From Palsa-1447 sp964414785 (GTDB lineage Bacteria > Verrucomicrobiota > Verrucomicrobiia > Opitutales > Opitutaceae): a DNA stretch of 64,000 nucleotides. A program made the translations under genes and the position numbers. The notes under the pieces are model-generated. The model had not been told where the DNA came from and did not search any database. It saw only the letters and a program-made list of their open reading frames with translations. Numbering within the stretch: the stretch's first letter is position 1; each line of letters starts with the position of its first letter. The stretch is from contig CAYPXZ010000006.1 in the NCBI GenBank assembly GCA_964414785.1, forward strand, positions 68,287 to 132,286, written 5' to 3'. Positions 27,930 through 36,328 of this stretch are shown piece after piece.

Positions 27930-29048
27930 ATGACTACACGCTGCATCGCCTGGCTGGCCTCGGCCGTCCTCCTCCTTGCCCCGGTCCGCCAGTTCGGGAA
28001 GCCGGTCAACCCCAACGCGACCCCGGAGGCGCAGAGGCTCCTGGCCTTCCTAGAGGAGATCCGCGGCCACTACACCATAGCGGCCCAGCACAACTTCGCC
28101 TCGTCGGGATCGAAGTACACCGATCTCACCAAGGCGATCACCGGCAAGGCGCCCCTCCTCTGGGGCTCGGACTTCAGCTTCGCCTACAAGGGAACCGAGC
28201 CCCAGAAGTTCCAGCACTGCGGGCCGCTCAACCTGACGAACCCGTTCGACCCGGTGTATTATGTCGACGCGACGCCGCAGGTGGTCCGCCAGCGCATCGT
28301 CGACACCGCGATCCGGCTGCACAAGTCGGGCTACCTGATCACGCTGATGTGGCATGCGGCCCCCCCGGGCGCGGACGACTATTGCGACGGTACGGACATC
28401 TGGACCTGGGAGCGGCGGCCCTCGCAGCAGAAGTGGGACGAGCTCACGACCGACGGCACGCCGCTCAACCTGGCGTGGCAGAAGCAGGTCGACGTGATCG
28501 CGGGCTACCTGGGGCAGCTGCGGGACGCCCACGTGCCGGTCCTCTGGCGCCCGTACCACGAGATGAACGGCAAGTGGTTCTGGTGGTGCGACAAGAAGGG
28601 CGCGAACGGGTTCAGGAAGCTTTGGATCATGATGTACGACCGCTTCGTCAACGTCCACAAGCTGGACAACCTGATATGGGTCTGGGACACCAACGCCCCG
28701 CGCGCGACCCCCGGCGACGAGGCGGGTGCCTACGAGGACTTCTATCCCGGCGCCCAGTACGTGGATGTCCTCGCGGCCGACGTCTACCACAAGGACTGGA
28801 AGCAGTCCCACCATGACGACCTTGCAAAATTGGCCGGAGGAAAGCCGATCGCGCTAGGGGAGGTGGGAGAGTCGCCGTCGCCCGATCTCCTTGATCGCCA
28901 GCCCCAGTGGGCCTGGTTCATGCCGTGGTTCCTGCAGGTCCGCGATCCCGACGCCCTTAAGAAGATCTACGCGGACCGGCGCATCCTCACCCTGGGCGAC
29001 GTGACGACCGAAGCCGACGGCACTATCCGGGTCAACGCGCAGCGGTAG
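27930..29048 (+). CDS. Glycoside hydrolase family 26, probable beta-mannanase
   Basis: The 372-residue product has a short N-terminal signal sequence, then a GH26 TIM barrel. The acid/base Glu211 lies in RPYHEMNGKWFWW and the nucleophile Glu311 in the segment IALGEVGES. Further conserved pieces are LMWHAAPPG and VWDTNAPR. Most GH26 enzymes cleave beta-1,4-mannan. The ATG at 27930 follows the esterase stop by 34 bp, so the two are likely co-transcribed as a small mannan-degrading unit. The annotation as mannanase is from family knowledge; other GH26 activities (lichenase, xylanase) exist. Confidence 0.88.
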   Translation: MTTRCIAWLASAVLLLAPVRQFGKPVNPNATPEAQRLLAFLEEIRGHYTIAAQHNFASSGSKYTDLTKAITGKAPLLWGSDFSFAYKGTEPQKFQHCGPLNLTNPFDPVYYVDATPQVVRQRIVDTAIRLHKSGYLITLMWHAAPPGADDYCDGTDIWTWERRPSQQKWDELTTDGTPLNLAWQKQVDVIAGYLGQLRDAHVPVLWRPYHEMNGKWFWWCDKKGANGFRKLWIMMYDRFVNVHKLDNLIWVWDTNAPRATPGDEAGAYEDFYPGAQYVDVLAADVYHKDWKQSHHDDLAKLAGGKPIALGEVGESPSPDLLDRQPQWAWFMPWFLQVRDPDALKKIYADRRILTLGDVTTEADGTIRVNAQR

Positions 29049-29069
29049 CCCTGCTTTGTGCCGAGGGGG

Positions 29070-29486
29070 TTACTCCCCGATGATCTTCACGAGCACCCGC
29101 TTGCGGCGCATGCCGTCGAACTCCCCGTAGAAGATCTGCTCCCAGGGTCCGAAGTCGAGTTTCCCGCCGGTCACCGCGACGACGACCTCGCGCCCCATGA
29201 TCGTGCGCTTCAAGTGCGCGTCGGCGTTGTCCTCACCCCGGTTGTGCGCGTACTGGCCATGGGGCTTCTCAGGAGCCAGCCGTTCCAGCCATTTCTCGAT
29301 GTCCTCGTGGAGGCCCCTCTCGTCGTCGTTGATGAAGACCGAGGCCGAGATGTGCATGGCATTGACGAGGCAGAGGCCCTCCCTAATCCCGCTCTCCCTT
29401 AGGGCCTCCTCGACCTGCGGCGTGATGTTGAGCAACTGGCGGCGCTGCGGGACCTCGAACCAGAGCTCCTTGCGGTGGGACTTCAT
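29070..29486 (-). CDS. yjbQ: YjbQ family protein (UPF0047)
   Basis: This 138-residue cytoplasmic protein has the family pattern: an N-terminal beta segment, the LVNAMHISASVFINDDE motif, the conserved HGQYAHNRGEDNADAHLKRTIMG region split over two strands, and a GPWEQIFYGEFDG tail. Members form trimers with a metal site, and the E. coli protein has weak thiamine-phosphate synthase activity; the physiological role is unsettled. It starts 36 bp after the stop of the alcohol dehydrogenase upstream on the same strand, suggesting one transcript, and is convergent with the GH26 gene. Confidence 0.9.
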   Translation of the reverse strand: MKSHRKELWFEVPQRRQLLNITPQVEEALRESGIREGLCLVNAMHISASVFINDDERGLHEDIEKWLERLAPEKPHGQYAHNRGEDNADAHLKRTIMGREVVVAVTGGKLDFGPWEQIFYGEFDGMRRKRVLVKIIGE

Positions 29487-29522
29487 GGCAAATGAGGGAG
29501 CCGCAGGGCGGCCCCGGAACGA

Positions 29523-30680
29523 TCAGGCCGCCTGCCGGAGGATCTTCTCAACCACCTCGGGCGTGATGTCGCTTCGTTCCCCGAAGCCCACCTCGCCGCG
29601 GGCCTTGAGACGGCGCGCGACCTCGGAGGCGACGTCGGGCCTCACGTTGTAGTCGGCCAGGCGGGTGCGGAGCCCGAGGGACTCGTAGAAGCTGCGGGTT
29701 CGCTCGATGGCCGCATCGATGCGGGCCTGCTCTGAACCCTCGCGGATTCCCCAGACGCGCTCGCCGTACTGCAGGAGCTTGGCCCCCTTGGTAGCCCTCT
29801 GCACGTTGAGCAGGCTCGGCACGACGACGGCCAGGGTCCTCGCGTGGTCGATGCCGTGGAGTGCCGTGAGCTCGTGGCCGATCGTGTGGCTTGCCCAGTC
29901 CTGCGGGACGCCGGCGCCGATGACCCCGTGGAGGGCCCAGGTGGCGGCCCACACGACGTTCGCCCGGGAGTCGTAGTCCGTCGGGTTCTTGACCGACGTC
30001 GGGCCCTCGTCGATCAGCACCTGCAGCACCGACTCCGCAAAGCGGTCCTGGAGCGCGGCCCGGGCCGGGAAGGTCAGGTACTGCTCGATGACGTGCGTGA
30101 ACGCGTCGGCGACGCCGTTGGCGATCTGTCGCTCCGGCAGCGTGAAGGTGGTCTCCGGGTCGAGCACGGCGAACCTCGGGAAGACATGCGGGCTCAGGAA
30201 GGCGAGCTTCTCCTTGATCGAGCGCCGGCTGATGACGGACGCCCGGTTGGCCTCCGAGCCCGTGCCCGGCAGGGTGAGGACGACGCCGATCGGCAGGGCC
30301 GAACCAAGGCTGTCGCCGCGGGTGAGGAGGATCTCCCACGGGTCGCCCTTGTAGTTGACGGCGGCCGCGACGAACTTGGCGCCGTCGGCGACGGAACCGC
30401 CTCCCACCGGGAGGATCCAGTCGAGCTTCCCCTTGCGGACCACGTCCGCCGCCCTGAGGAGCGTGTCATAGTCGGGGTTGGCCTCGACACCGAAGAAGTC
30501 CGTCACCGCCCGCTTGCCGAGGGCCTTTCGGACCTGGTCATAGACGCCGTTCTTCCGGATGCTGCCGCCGCCCGCAAGGAGGAGCACCTTGGCGTCGGCG
30601 GGGATTTCCTCGTCGAGGGCCTTGATCTGGCCTCGGCCGAAATGGATGCGCGTGGGATTGAAATAGGTGAAGTTTTCCAT
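29523..30680 (-). CDS. yqhD: Iron-dependent alcohol dehydrogenase, YqhD type
   Basis: The 385-residue product matches the length of E. coli YqhD (387) and shares its marks: the nucleotide-binding GGGSVADGAKFVAAA, GTGSEANRASV, and metal-ligand histidines in the DAFTHVIEQY and SHTIGHELTALHGIDHA segments. YqhD is an NADPH-dependent aldehyde reductase that detoxifies short-chain aldehydes using a divalent metal. I place the start at the ATG at 30680 (MENFTYFNP), since upstream codons do not resemble the family. It is divergent from the phosphatidylserine decarboxylase gene with only 48 bp between the start codons. Confidence 0.92.
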   Translation of the reverse strand: MENFTYFNPTRIHFGRGQIKALDEEIPADAKVLLLAGGGSIRKNGVYDQVRKALGKRAVTDFFGVEANPDYDTLLRAADVVRKGKLDWILPVGGGSVADGAKFVAAAVNYKGDPWEILLTRGDSLGSALPIGVVLTLPGTGSEANRASVISRRSIKEKLAFLSPHVFPRFAVLDPETTFTLPERQIANGVADAFTHVIEQYLTFPARAALQDRFAESVLQVLIDEGPTSVKNPTDYDSRANVVWAATWALHGVIGAGVPQDWASHTIGHELTALHGIDHARTLAVVVPSLLNVQRATKGAKLLQYGERVWGIREGSEQARIDAAIERTRSFYESLGLRTRLADYNVRPDVASEVARRLKARGEVGFGERSDITPEVVEKILRQAA

Positions 30681-30728
30681 GGCGAACCGTGAAAATCTGC
30701 GAAAAATGGGAAAATCGCAACAGCCCCT

Positions 30729-31631
30729 TTGCAATCCGAACCCATCCGCTATTTTGACCGGTACGACCGGACGACGAAGACCGAAAAGATCTTCGGCGAG
30801 CGCTGGCTGAGGTTCGCCTACGAGAACCCCGTCGGGCGCCTTGCCGTCTGGCTGTTCGTCCGCAGGCGCCTCTTCTCCTGGTACTACGGGAGGCAGATGA
30901 ACAGGGAGGGCAGCGACATCCAGATCTTCCGGTTCATAGCGGACTACGACATCGACGTCTCCGAGTTCGCGAAGTCGGCCTTTGAGTTCAGGACGTTCAA
31001 CCAGTTCTTCCACAGGGCGCTAAAGCCGGAGTGCCGGCCGATTGCGCAGGGGGCGAGCATCACCGTCCTGCCGGCGGACGGCCGGCACCTCGTCTTTCCC
31101 GATGTCGACAAGGCAGACGGGTTCTATGTCAAGGGGGCCAAGTTCACGCTCGGCGAGCTTCTGGGGGACGAGGGGCTCGCCGCACGCTTCGCCGGGGGGG
31201 CCATGCTGATCTCGAGGCTCTGCCCGAGCGACTACCACAGGTTCCATTTTCCGGTCTCCGGGATCCCCGGGGAGGCCAGGCTCGTGAAGGGCTCCCTCTA
31301 TTCCGTGAGCCCGGTCGCGCTCAGGCGCAACATCCGCTACCTGGTACAGAACAAGCGGTTCATCACGCTCATCGAGGCCCCCGACTTCGGGACGGTGGCC
31401 ATGATCGAGGTCGGAGCCACTAACGTGGGCAGCATCGTCCAGGGATTCGTGCCCGGCAGGGCGGCCGTGAAGGGGGAGGAGAAGGGGATGTTCGCCTTTG
31501 GCGGTTCCTGCGTGATCACGCTGTTCCGCGCAGGGTGCGTGATCTTTGACGCCGACCTTGTCGCGCAGAGCGCGAACTGCATCGAGACCTATGCCCGCAT
31601 GGGCGACCGGCTGGGCTTTGGGACGAGCTGA
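30729..31631 (+). CDS. psd: Phosphatidylserine decarboxylase
   Basis: The 300-residue proenzyme fits the type-II Psd family: IRYFDR near the start, FNQFFHRALK, PADGR, YHRFHFPVSG, and the self-cleavage site Gly258-Gly259-Ser260 in FAFGGSCV. That serine becomes the pyruvoyl group of the small subunit (about 40 residues). It makes phosphatidylethanolamine at the membrane. The only start that preserves the N-terminus is TTG at 30729, since an in-frame stop lies at 30690-30692. It shares a very short divergent promoter region with yqhD. No CDP-alcohol transferase gene is adjacent. Confidence 0.92.
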   Translation: MQSEPIRYFDRYDRTTKTEKIFGERWLRFAYENPVGRLAVWLFVRRRLFSWYYGRQMNREGSDIQIFRFIADYDIDVSEFAKSAFEFRTFNQFFHRALKPECRPIAQGASITVLPADGRHLVFPDVDKADGFYVKGAKFTLGELLGDEGLAARFAGGAMLISRLCPSDYHRFHFPVSGIPGEARLVKGSLYSVSPVALRRNIRYLVQNKRFITLIEAPDFGTVAMIEVGATNVGSIVQGFVPGRAAVKGEEKGMFAFGGSCVITLFRAGCVIFDADLVAQSANCIETYARMGDRLGFGTS

Positions 31632-31644
31632 GTTCGCCCCGGGC

Positions 31645-32109
31645 CTAGTTCAGCGCCCGTTCGTAGGCGGTCTCGACCCTGCCCCAGGCCCTTGACGCCT
31701 GTGCCTTCGCGTCTCCCCACGTGTCGGCGGTGCAGTTGGCAAGGTCGATCATCCGGTCCCTAAGCTCGGCCCGGGCCTGGTCATAATCCCTAATCGCCCG
31801 CGCTCGCTCGGGCGTGTCCGGCTTGAGCGCTGCTTTTTTCTCGGTGACCCTTGCGTCCATCCTCGTGATCGCGTCGTCCAGGCCGGCGGAAAATTCGGAG
31901 CGCCTGTCAAAGGTGGCATCCCGGACCCGGTCCCAGGCGCTGAGCGCCGCCACCTTCAGCTCGAGGGCGGCATCCTTCACCGCCGTCTTCGTGTCATTGT
32001 AGGCGTCGGAAACCTTGGAGTTCTCCGACTTTGAGCAGCCGCTGGTCATGATGGCCGCCGCGGGACAGAGGAGGGCGAGGGCTATGGCGAGCGTGCGCGG
32101 CGTATTCAT
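31645..32109 (-). CDS. Probable small lipoprotein, helical
   Basis: The 154-residue product has a signal peptide ending in a plausible lipobox (IMTSGC, cysteine near residue 25), so it is probably lipidated and exported. The mature part is Ala/Arg/Asp/Lys-rich and almost entirely helical, with two or three amphipathic stretches (KTAVKDAALELKVAALSAW and others) suggesting a coiled-coil bundle. I do not recognise a family. It is convergent with the psd gene, 13 bp apart, and divergent from tRNA-Leu. Confidence 0.65.
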   Translation of the reverse strand: MNTPRTLAIALALLCPAAAIMTSGCSKSENSKVSDAYNDTKTAVKDAALELKVAALSAWDRVRDATFDRRSEFSAGLDDAITRMDARVTEKKAALKPDTPERARAIRDYDQARAELRDRMIDLANCTADTWGDAKAQASRAWGRVETAYERALN

Positions 32110-32221
32110 GGGATGCGGGCTGCGGAAGGAGGGCGTCCGGCAAGCGGAATCGCCACGATTCCGACAAAAGGTTGCCCACCATACATGGATCCACAAACTT
32201 CGCGCAGGTTCCCTCCTCATT

Positions 32222-32306
32222 GCTCGGGTGGTGGAATTGGCATACACGACGGTCTTAGAAGCCGTTGCCGCAAGGCGTGCAGGTTCAAATCCTGTCCCGA
32301 GCACCA
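32222..32306 (+). tRNA. tRNA-Leu (TAG)
   Basis: This is a class II tRNA of 85 nt. Acceptor GCTCGGG pairs with CCCGAGC, the anticodon loop CTTAGAA gives anticodon TAG, the long variable arm is TGCC-GCAA-GGCG, the T-arm surrounds TTCAAAT, and the 3' CCA is encoded. It is complete. There is no integrase or duplicated 3' end nearby. Confidence 0.96.
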
Positions 32307-32340
32307 CTTTTTGCTGAAGGAGAACACAAGACTGACCCTC

Positions 32341-32399
32341 ACTCGTGCGAACTCATCTGGCACGAGTTGAAACGTGGAGGCGGCATTGCGTTTGCCGCC
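32341..32399 (+). other. Two consecutive hairpins downstream of tRNA-Leu
   Basis: The first is ACTCGTGC (32341-32348) / GCACGAGT (32360-32367), 8 bp with an 11-nt loop. The second is GGCGGCA (32379-32385) / TGCCGCC (32393-32399), 7 bp with a 7-nt loop. Neither is followed by a T-run. They may be tRNA precursor trailer structures or part of the leader of the methyltransferase gene at 32446. Confidence 0.4.
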
Positions 32400-32445
32400 G
32401 GCGCGCCTTAGCAATGGGCTTTCTTAGCTCCCTCTAGAATCAAAG

Positions 32446-33162
32446 ATGCAAGCATTTAAGGGATTGGTCCGTAGGACATTAACGCGAATGGCTCCCTGGG
32501 GGTTATGGGCCCAACTGCGATTTGAGATTCGAATGTCCTGCATGCGTTTCCGGTATCCGCGCCTAAAGAAGCTTCATGCCGGCGTACGGAATGCTTTGGT
32601 CAACATCGGAGCGGGTGAGTCGGGAAGGTCCGGATGGATTAACATCGATGCATTCCCTCGCGCAAATATCTCCATCGTATGCGATTGCCGGCAGAAGCTC
32701 CCCTTGCCCGATGGGTCCGCCAGAGGGGTTTTCACCGAACATTTCTTTGAGCACCTGGAATATTATTCGGAAGGGCCCGCCTTTATCAGGGATGCGTTTA
32801 GGATCCTTCGCCCTGGGGGCACCCTGCGAATCGTTGTTCCTGACGCGGAGCAATATCTCAGGGCCTATTGCACGGACGGCTGGGCCCCTATGATTTCATT
32901 AAGGAAGCTCCAGGCGGACATGACGGATCCGTGGCTGCAGGTTCGCGTTAAGAGCAAGATGGAAATGGTCAACATTGTGTTCCGGCAACTCGGTGAGCAT
33001 AAGTTCGCGTACGATTATGACACAATGGAGCTAGTGCTGGCGGAGGCCGGGTTCACACGGATCGAACGATCCAGATTCGGTGTTTCCCGTGACCCGGAGA
33101 TGGCCATCGATTTAGAATCCCGGGCGCGCGAGAGTATGTATGTTGAGGCCACGAGGCCCTGA
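32446..33162 (+). CDS. SAM-dependent methyltransferase (COG4627-like)
   Basis: The 238-residue product has a class I methyltransferase core. The SAM-binding motif I region is VNIGAGESGRSGWINID, followed by an acidic beta-2 end, EHFFEHL, and FRILRPGGTLRIVVPDAE as motifs IV-V. This pattern is typical of predicted methyltransferases found among polysaccharide biosynthesis genes. The target is unknown. By eye the gene is noticeably less GC-rich than its neighbours, and it sits just 3' of tRNA-Leu, which suggests horizontal acquisition. No mobile-element gene accompanies it. Confidence 0.82.
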   Translation: MQAFKGLVRRTLTRMAPWGLWAQLRFEIRMSCMRFRYPRLKKLHAGVRNALVNIGAGESGRSGWINIDAFPRANISIVCDCRQKLPLPDGSARGVFTEHFFEHLEYYSEGPAFIRDAFRILRPGGTLRIVVPDAEQYLRAYCTDGWAPMISLRKLQADMTDPWLQVRVKSKMEMVNIVFRQLGEHKFAYDYDTMELVLAEAGFTRIERSRFGVSRDPEMAIDLESRARESMYVEATRP

Positions 33163-33360
33163 GACGTCAGTTCAACCTTGCGGTCGAGAGACGAGCCCGC
33201 GGTCACGGTCGGGAACGGTCCCGCAAGTTAGTGTCAGGAGCTGCGCACCCTTTTTTTAAAATGGCGTCCGGAGCAGGGTCGCCAAGGCAAGGAGGACATC
33301 GTTGTTAGATCGCCCGAGAAATCTGTTTGAATCCCGCCTTCCCCGCACCGAGCGTGGCCC

Positions 33361-34626
33361 ATGCAGATCGACGCCGAAGACCTTCTCCAACGATTCCTGC
33401 GCTACGTGAGGATCGACACGCGCAGCGACTCACACTCCGAGACGTTCCCCAGCACGCCGGGGCAATGGGATCTCCTTCGCCTTCTTGAATCCGAGCTGCG
33501 CGAAATCGGGGCCACCGACGTGACCCTCAACGCGAACGGCTATGTCATTGCGACGGTGCCGGCGACATCCACCAAGCCGGGAGTGCCGCGGATGGCCTGG
33601 TGCGGCCACGTCGACACGGCCACAAACCTTCCAAGCGCCGCAAAGCCGATCGTCCACCGGTCCTACGACGGCCGGCCGATAGCGCTGCCCGATGACCCCA
33701 GCCAGAGGCTCGATGTCGGCACGACCCCGCACCTTCGAGAGGCGATCGGCCAGGACATCATCACCGCGAGCGGCACGACGCTCCTCGGGGCCGACGACAA
33801 GTCCGGCGTCGCCATAGTGATGGCTGCGGCGCGTCACCTGCTAATGCATCCTGAGATCCCGCACGGCGTCCTGCGCCTCTGCTTCAATCCCGACGAGGAG
33901 ATTGGCCGCGGCATGTACAAGCTCGACATCGCGGAGCTCGGCGCCGACGTCGCCTACACGCTCGACAGCGAGGAGCTCGGCGAGATCGACTTCGAGACCT
34001 TCAGCGCCGACTCGGCGGTGCTCGAGATCGAAGGGATAGCCGCGCACCCGGGGTGGGCGAAGGACGTCATGGTCAACGCGCTCCGGCTCGCCGGACGCTT
34101 CATCACGGCGCTACCCCGCGAGCTGTCCCCCGAGACAACCTCAGGGCGGGACGGATTCATCCATCCGCTCGAGGTGCGCGGAACTGCCGACAAGGTGACG
34201 ATCTGGATGATCCTTCGCGATTTCGAGCTCGACGGACTGGCGGCAAAGCGCGCCTGCGTGGAGGCCATTGTAACCGGACTGAGGGCCGCCGAGCCGCGCG
34301 CCCGCTTTGGCCTCACGTTCAAGGAGCAGTACCGCAACATGCGCTACTGGCTGGAAAAGGACATGCGCCCGGTGGAGTTTGGACGCGAGGCGCTGCGGCG
34401 CGCCGGGATGACTCCCATCTCGCCCTCGGTGCGGGGTGGCACCGATGGTTCCAACCTGACCGCCCGCGGCCTGCCGACACCCAACCTGTTCACCGGTATG
34501 CACGGCGTGCACAGCCAACGCGAATGGGTGAGCCTTCAGGATATGGCGAGGTCCGTCGAGACCCTCATCCACCTGGCCCAGCTATGGGAGGAAAGGGGAG
34601 CCGGGAACCTGAAAGCGGGCGGTTGA
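33361..34626 (+). CDS. pepT: Peptidase T (tripeptide aminopeptidase)
   Basis: The 421-residue protein belongs to the M20B zinc peptidases. Visible active-site pieces are CGHVDTA (zinc His and catalytic Asp), GADDKSG (bridging Asp), FNPDEEIGRG (catalytic and zinc Glu pair), DSEELGEID and the late HGVHS zinc His. An inserted dimerisation domain (about residues 215-330) is present. It removes the N-terminal residue from tripeptides in the cytoplasm. The start ATG at 33361 follows a 198-bp gap that contains a T7 run near 33253. It is probably monocistronic. Confidence 0.94.
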   Translation: MQIDAEDLLQRFLRYVRIDTRSDSHSETFPSTPGQWDLLRLLESELREIGATDVTLNANGYVIATVPATSTKPGVPRMAWCGHVDTATNLPSAAKPIVHRSYDGRPIALPDDPSQRLDVGTTPHLREAIGQDIITASGTTLLGADDKSGVAIVMAAARHLLMHPEIPHGVLRLCFNPDEEIGRGMYKLDIAELGADVAYTLDSEELGEIDFETFSADSAVLEIEGIAAHPGWAKDVMVNALRLAGRFITALPRELSPETTSGRDGFIHPLEVRGTADKVTIWMILRDFELDGLAAKRACVEAIVTGLRAAEPRARFGLTFKEQYRNMRYWLEKDMRPVEFGREALRRAGMTPISPSVRGGTDGSNLTARGLPTPNLFTGMHGVHSQREWVSLQDMARSVETLIHLAQLWEERGAGNLKAGG

Positions 34627-34651
34627 TCTCCGGGAACCAATCGGCGCTCCA

Positions 34652-36142
34652 CTACGGCTGGGGAAACGTTTCGATCTCTAGGTTCCTGTAGGAAACCCTC
34701 GTGCTGGCGCCGCCATGGATTTGCAGCGCGAATTTCCCTTGCTGCGGAATCCCCGGAGCGCGCTCGGAATAGTCGACGGTCTTCACGCCGTTGAGCCAGA
34801 TCTGGATGTGGCCCTTCTCCGCCCGGATCCTGTAGTCATTCCAGTCTCCCGGCCTTAGCGCCACGGAGCGGACTTCCGGTGACGGCGCGGCCAGCTCCGC
34901 GCCGCGCCGGCTTTCGTCGTACAGATTGCCGTCCTTTTCCGCGCCGAGATCGGCCTGGTAGCCCGAGACCTCGAAGTTGCCTGGCACGCGCTGCGACCAG
35001 AACTGCACCCCGCCGTTCACGAACCCACCCGTACCCTCGACCTTGTACTGGAGGCGCAGCTCGAAATCCCCGTAGTCCGCCGTCGTCGCCAGGAATTCAT
35101 TGTGAGGCTGCCGGCGATCGAGGGCTCCCGCGACGATGGCGCCATCCTCGGCGCGCCAGGTGCCGAGGTTTCCCTCCCATCCCTTGAGCGTCCTGCCGTC
35201 GAACAGGGGCCTGGCGGACTCGCCTCCGACCGGGGATATTCTCCCGACCGGCGTGCTTGTTGGTGCAAGAACCTGAATCTCCATCCGGGTAAGCTCGGGG
35301 TCTATGATGTCGATCGCCCAGAGGTGCTCCCCATTGACGGTCGGAAGGTGGTTGCTGCGGGTCGCGATGCCTCCCCGGTGCAATGCACGGTAGGCCGCAT
35401 CGATGTCGCCGACCTCGAAGTTGAAATGATCGAACGCGCCCGCCGCCCACTTGTTGAGCGGCGGGTCGCAAAAGATGAGCTCGATGAGCTCCCCGCCGGG
35501 GCCGGGCAGCCTGAATTTGACCAGACCCATGCGTCCATCCGGTGCGTCGATTCGGACCGTCTCGGTACAGCCCAGCTGTCCTTGGTAAAAGGCGATCTCG
35601 GCCTCCGCTTTCGAATGGGCGACCGCCAATCCGAAGTGTTGAAGATGTCGGCTGAAGGGGGCACCCGGCGCGCCCGGGTTCGCGGGTGAAACCCATGGCT
35701 TGGCCACCTGGATCATGTTCCCCGCAGGGTCTTCCAATTGAAGGACCCGGTCCCGGCCAGATTCCCCGATCCATGTCGTGGGAATGCCGCGGGTTCGAAG
35801 GGCGCCCTCGAGCTTGTCCAGGTCGTCTGCCGCAAATGTCACGTGCTGGAACCGCCTGGCCCAGGTGGCTTCGGGCGCCTTCTGGAATTCAATCCACTGG
35901 CTGGTTCCAATGGCAAAGCGGATGCAGCCGGGGGCCGCGGGCACTTCTCTCAGACCGGCTCCGATGCCGTAGAACTGGCGCAGCGGGGCAAAATCGGCGG
36001 TCAAATACGCGACCCCGGAGAGACCGGAAAACGCGACGGGAGGCGCCTGATCCGAAAGGCTGGCGCAGGAGGCCACGGCGGGCCAAAAGGACAAGAGAAC
36101 GGACGGCACGGCCAGGACTGAACGTAGGGTGTGCCGGGGCAT
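34652..36142 (-). CDS. Secreted fusion of two VOC (glyoxalase-like) domains and a DUF1080 domain
   Basis: The 496-residue product starts at the ATG at 36142 and has a signal peptide (LAVPSVLLSFWPAVASC). A first VOC unit (about residues 38-150; GVAYLTADF, HVTFAADDL, LQLEDPAGNMIQVAKP) and a second (about 163-295; LQHFGLAVAHSKAEAEIAFYQ, FDHFNFEVGDIDAAY, IIDPELTRMEIQV) are followed by a DUF1080/3-keto-disaccharide hydrolase fold (about 310-493; LFDGRTLKGW, GGFVNGGVQFWSQ, WNDYRIRAEKGHIQIWLNG). DUF1080 domains bind or cleave sugars and are abundant in Verrucomicrobia and Planctomycetes. Fusion to tandem VOC domains is unusual. It is divergent from the BNR/MoaD pair. The reaction is unknown. Confidence 0.85.
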   Translation of the reverse strand: MPRHTLRSVLAVPSVLLSFWPAVASCASLSDQAPPVAFSGLSGVAYLTADFAPLRQFYGIGAGLREVPAAPGCIRFAIGTSQWIEFQKAPEATWARRFQHVTFAADDLDKLEGALRTRGIPTTWIGESGRDRVLQLEDPAGNMIQVAKPWVSPANPGAPGAPFSRHLQHFGLAVAHSKAEAEIAFYQGQLGCTETVRIDAPDGRMGLVKFRLPGPGGELIELIFCDPPLNKWAAGAFDHFNFEVGDIDAAYRALHRGGIATRSNHLPTVNGEHLWAIDIIDPELTRMEIQVLAPTSTPVGRISPVGGESARPLFDGRTLKGWEGNLGTWRAEDGAIVAGALDRRQPHNEFLATTADYGDFELRLQYKVEGTGGFVNGGVQFWSQRVPGNFEVSGYQADLGAEKDGNLYDESRRGAELAAPSPEVRSVALRPGDWNDYRIRAEKGHIQIWLNGVKTVDYSERAPGIPQQGKFALQIHGGASTRVSYRNLEIETFPQP

Positions 36143-36328
36143 GGCAGGTATGCTTTTAGAGGGCGGCTCCCCGTGGCACAAGCGGGTATTGCCGGAAGGC
36201 CCTGCGGCGCCAGATTTCCGCCCGGCCGCGCGTCAGGCATTTGGAGTTAGACATGGTGGCGACGGGCCAATACATGCTGGCCCGCCCAGAGAACCAGTTC
36301 CTGACCCCAAAAACGGAGGAAACCTGAA

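Noticed and set aside
32222..33360. A genomic island integrated at tRNA-Leu
   Set aside because: There is no integrase, no repeated tRNA 3' end and only one atypical gene; PepT follows with normal composition.
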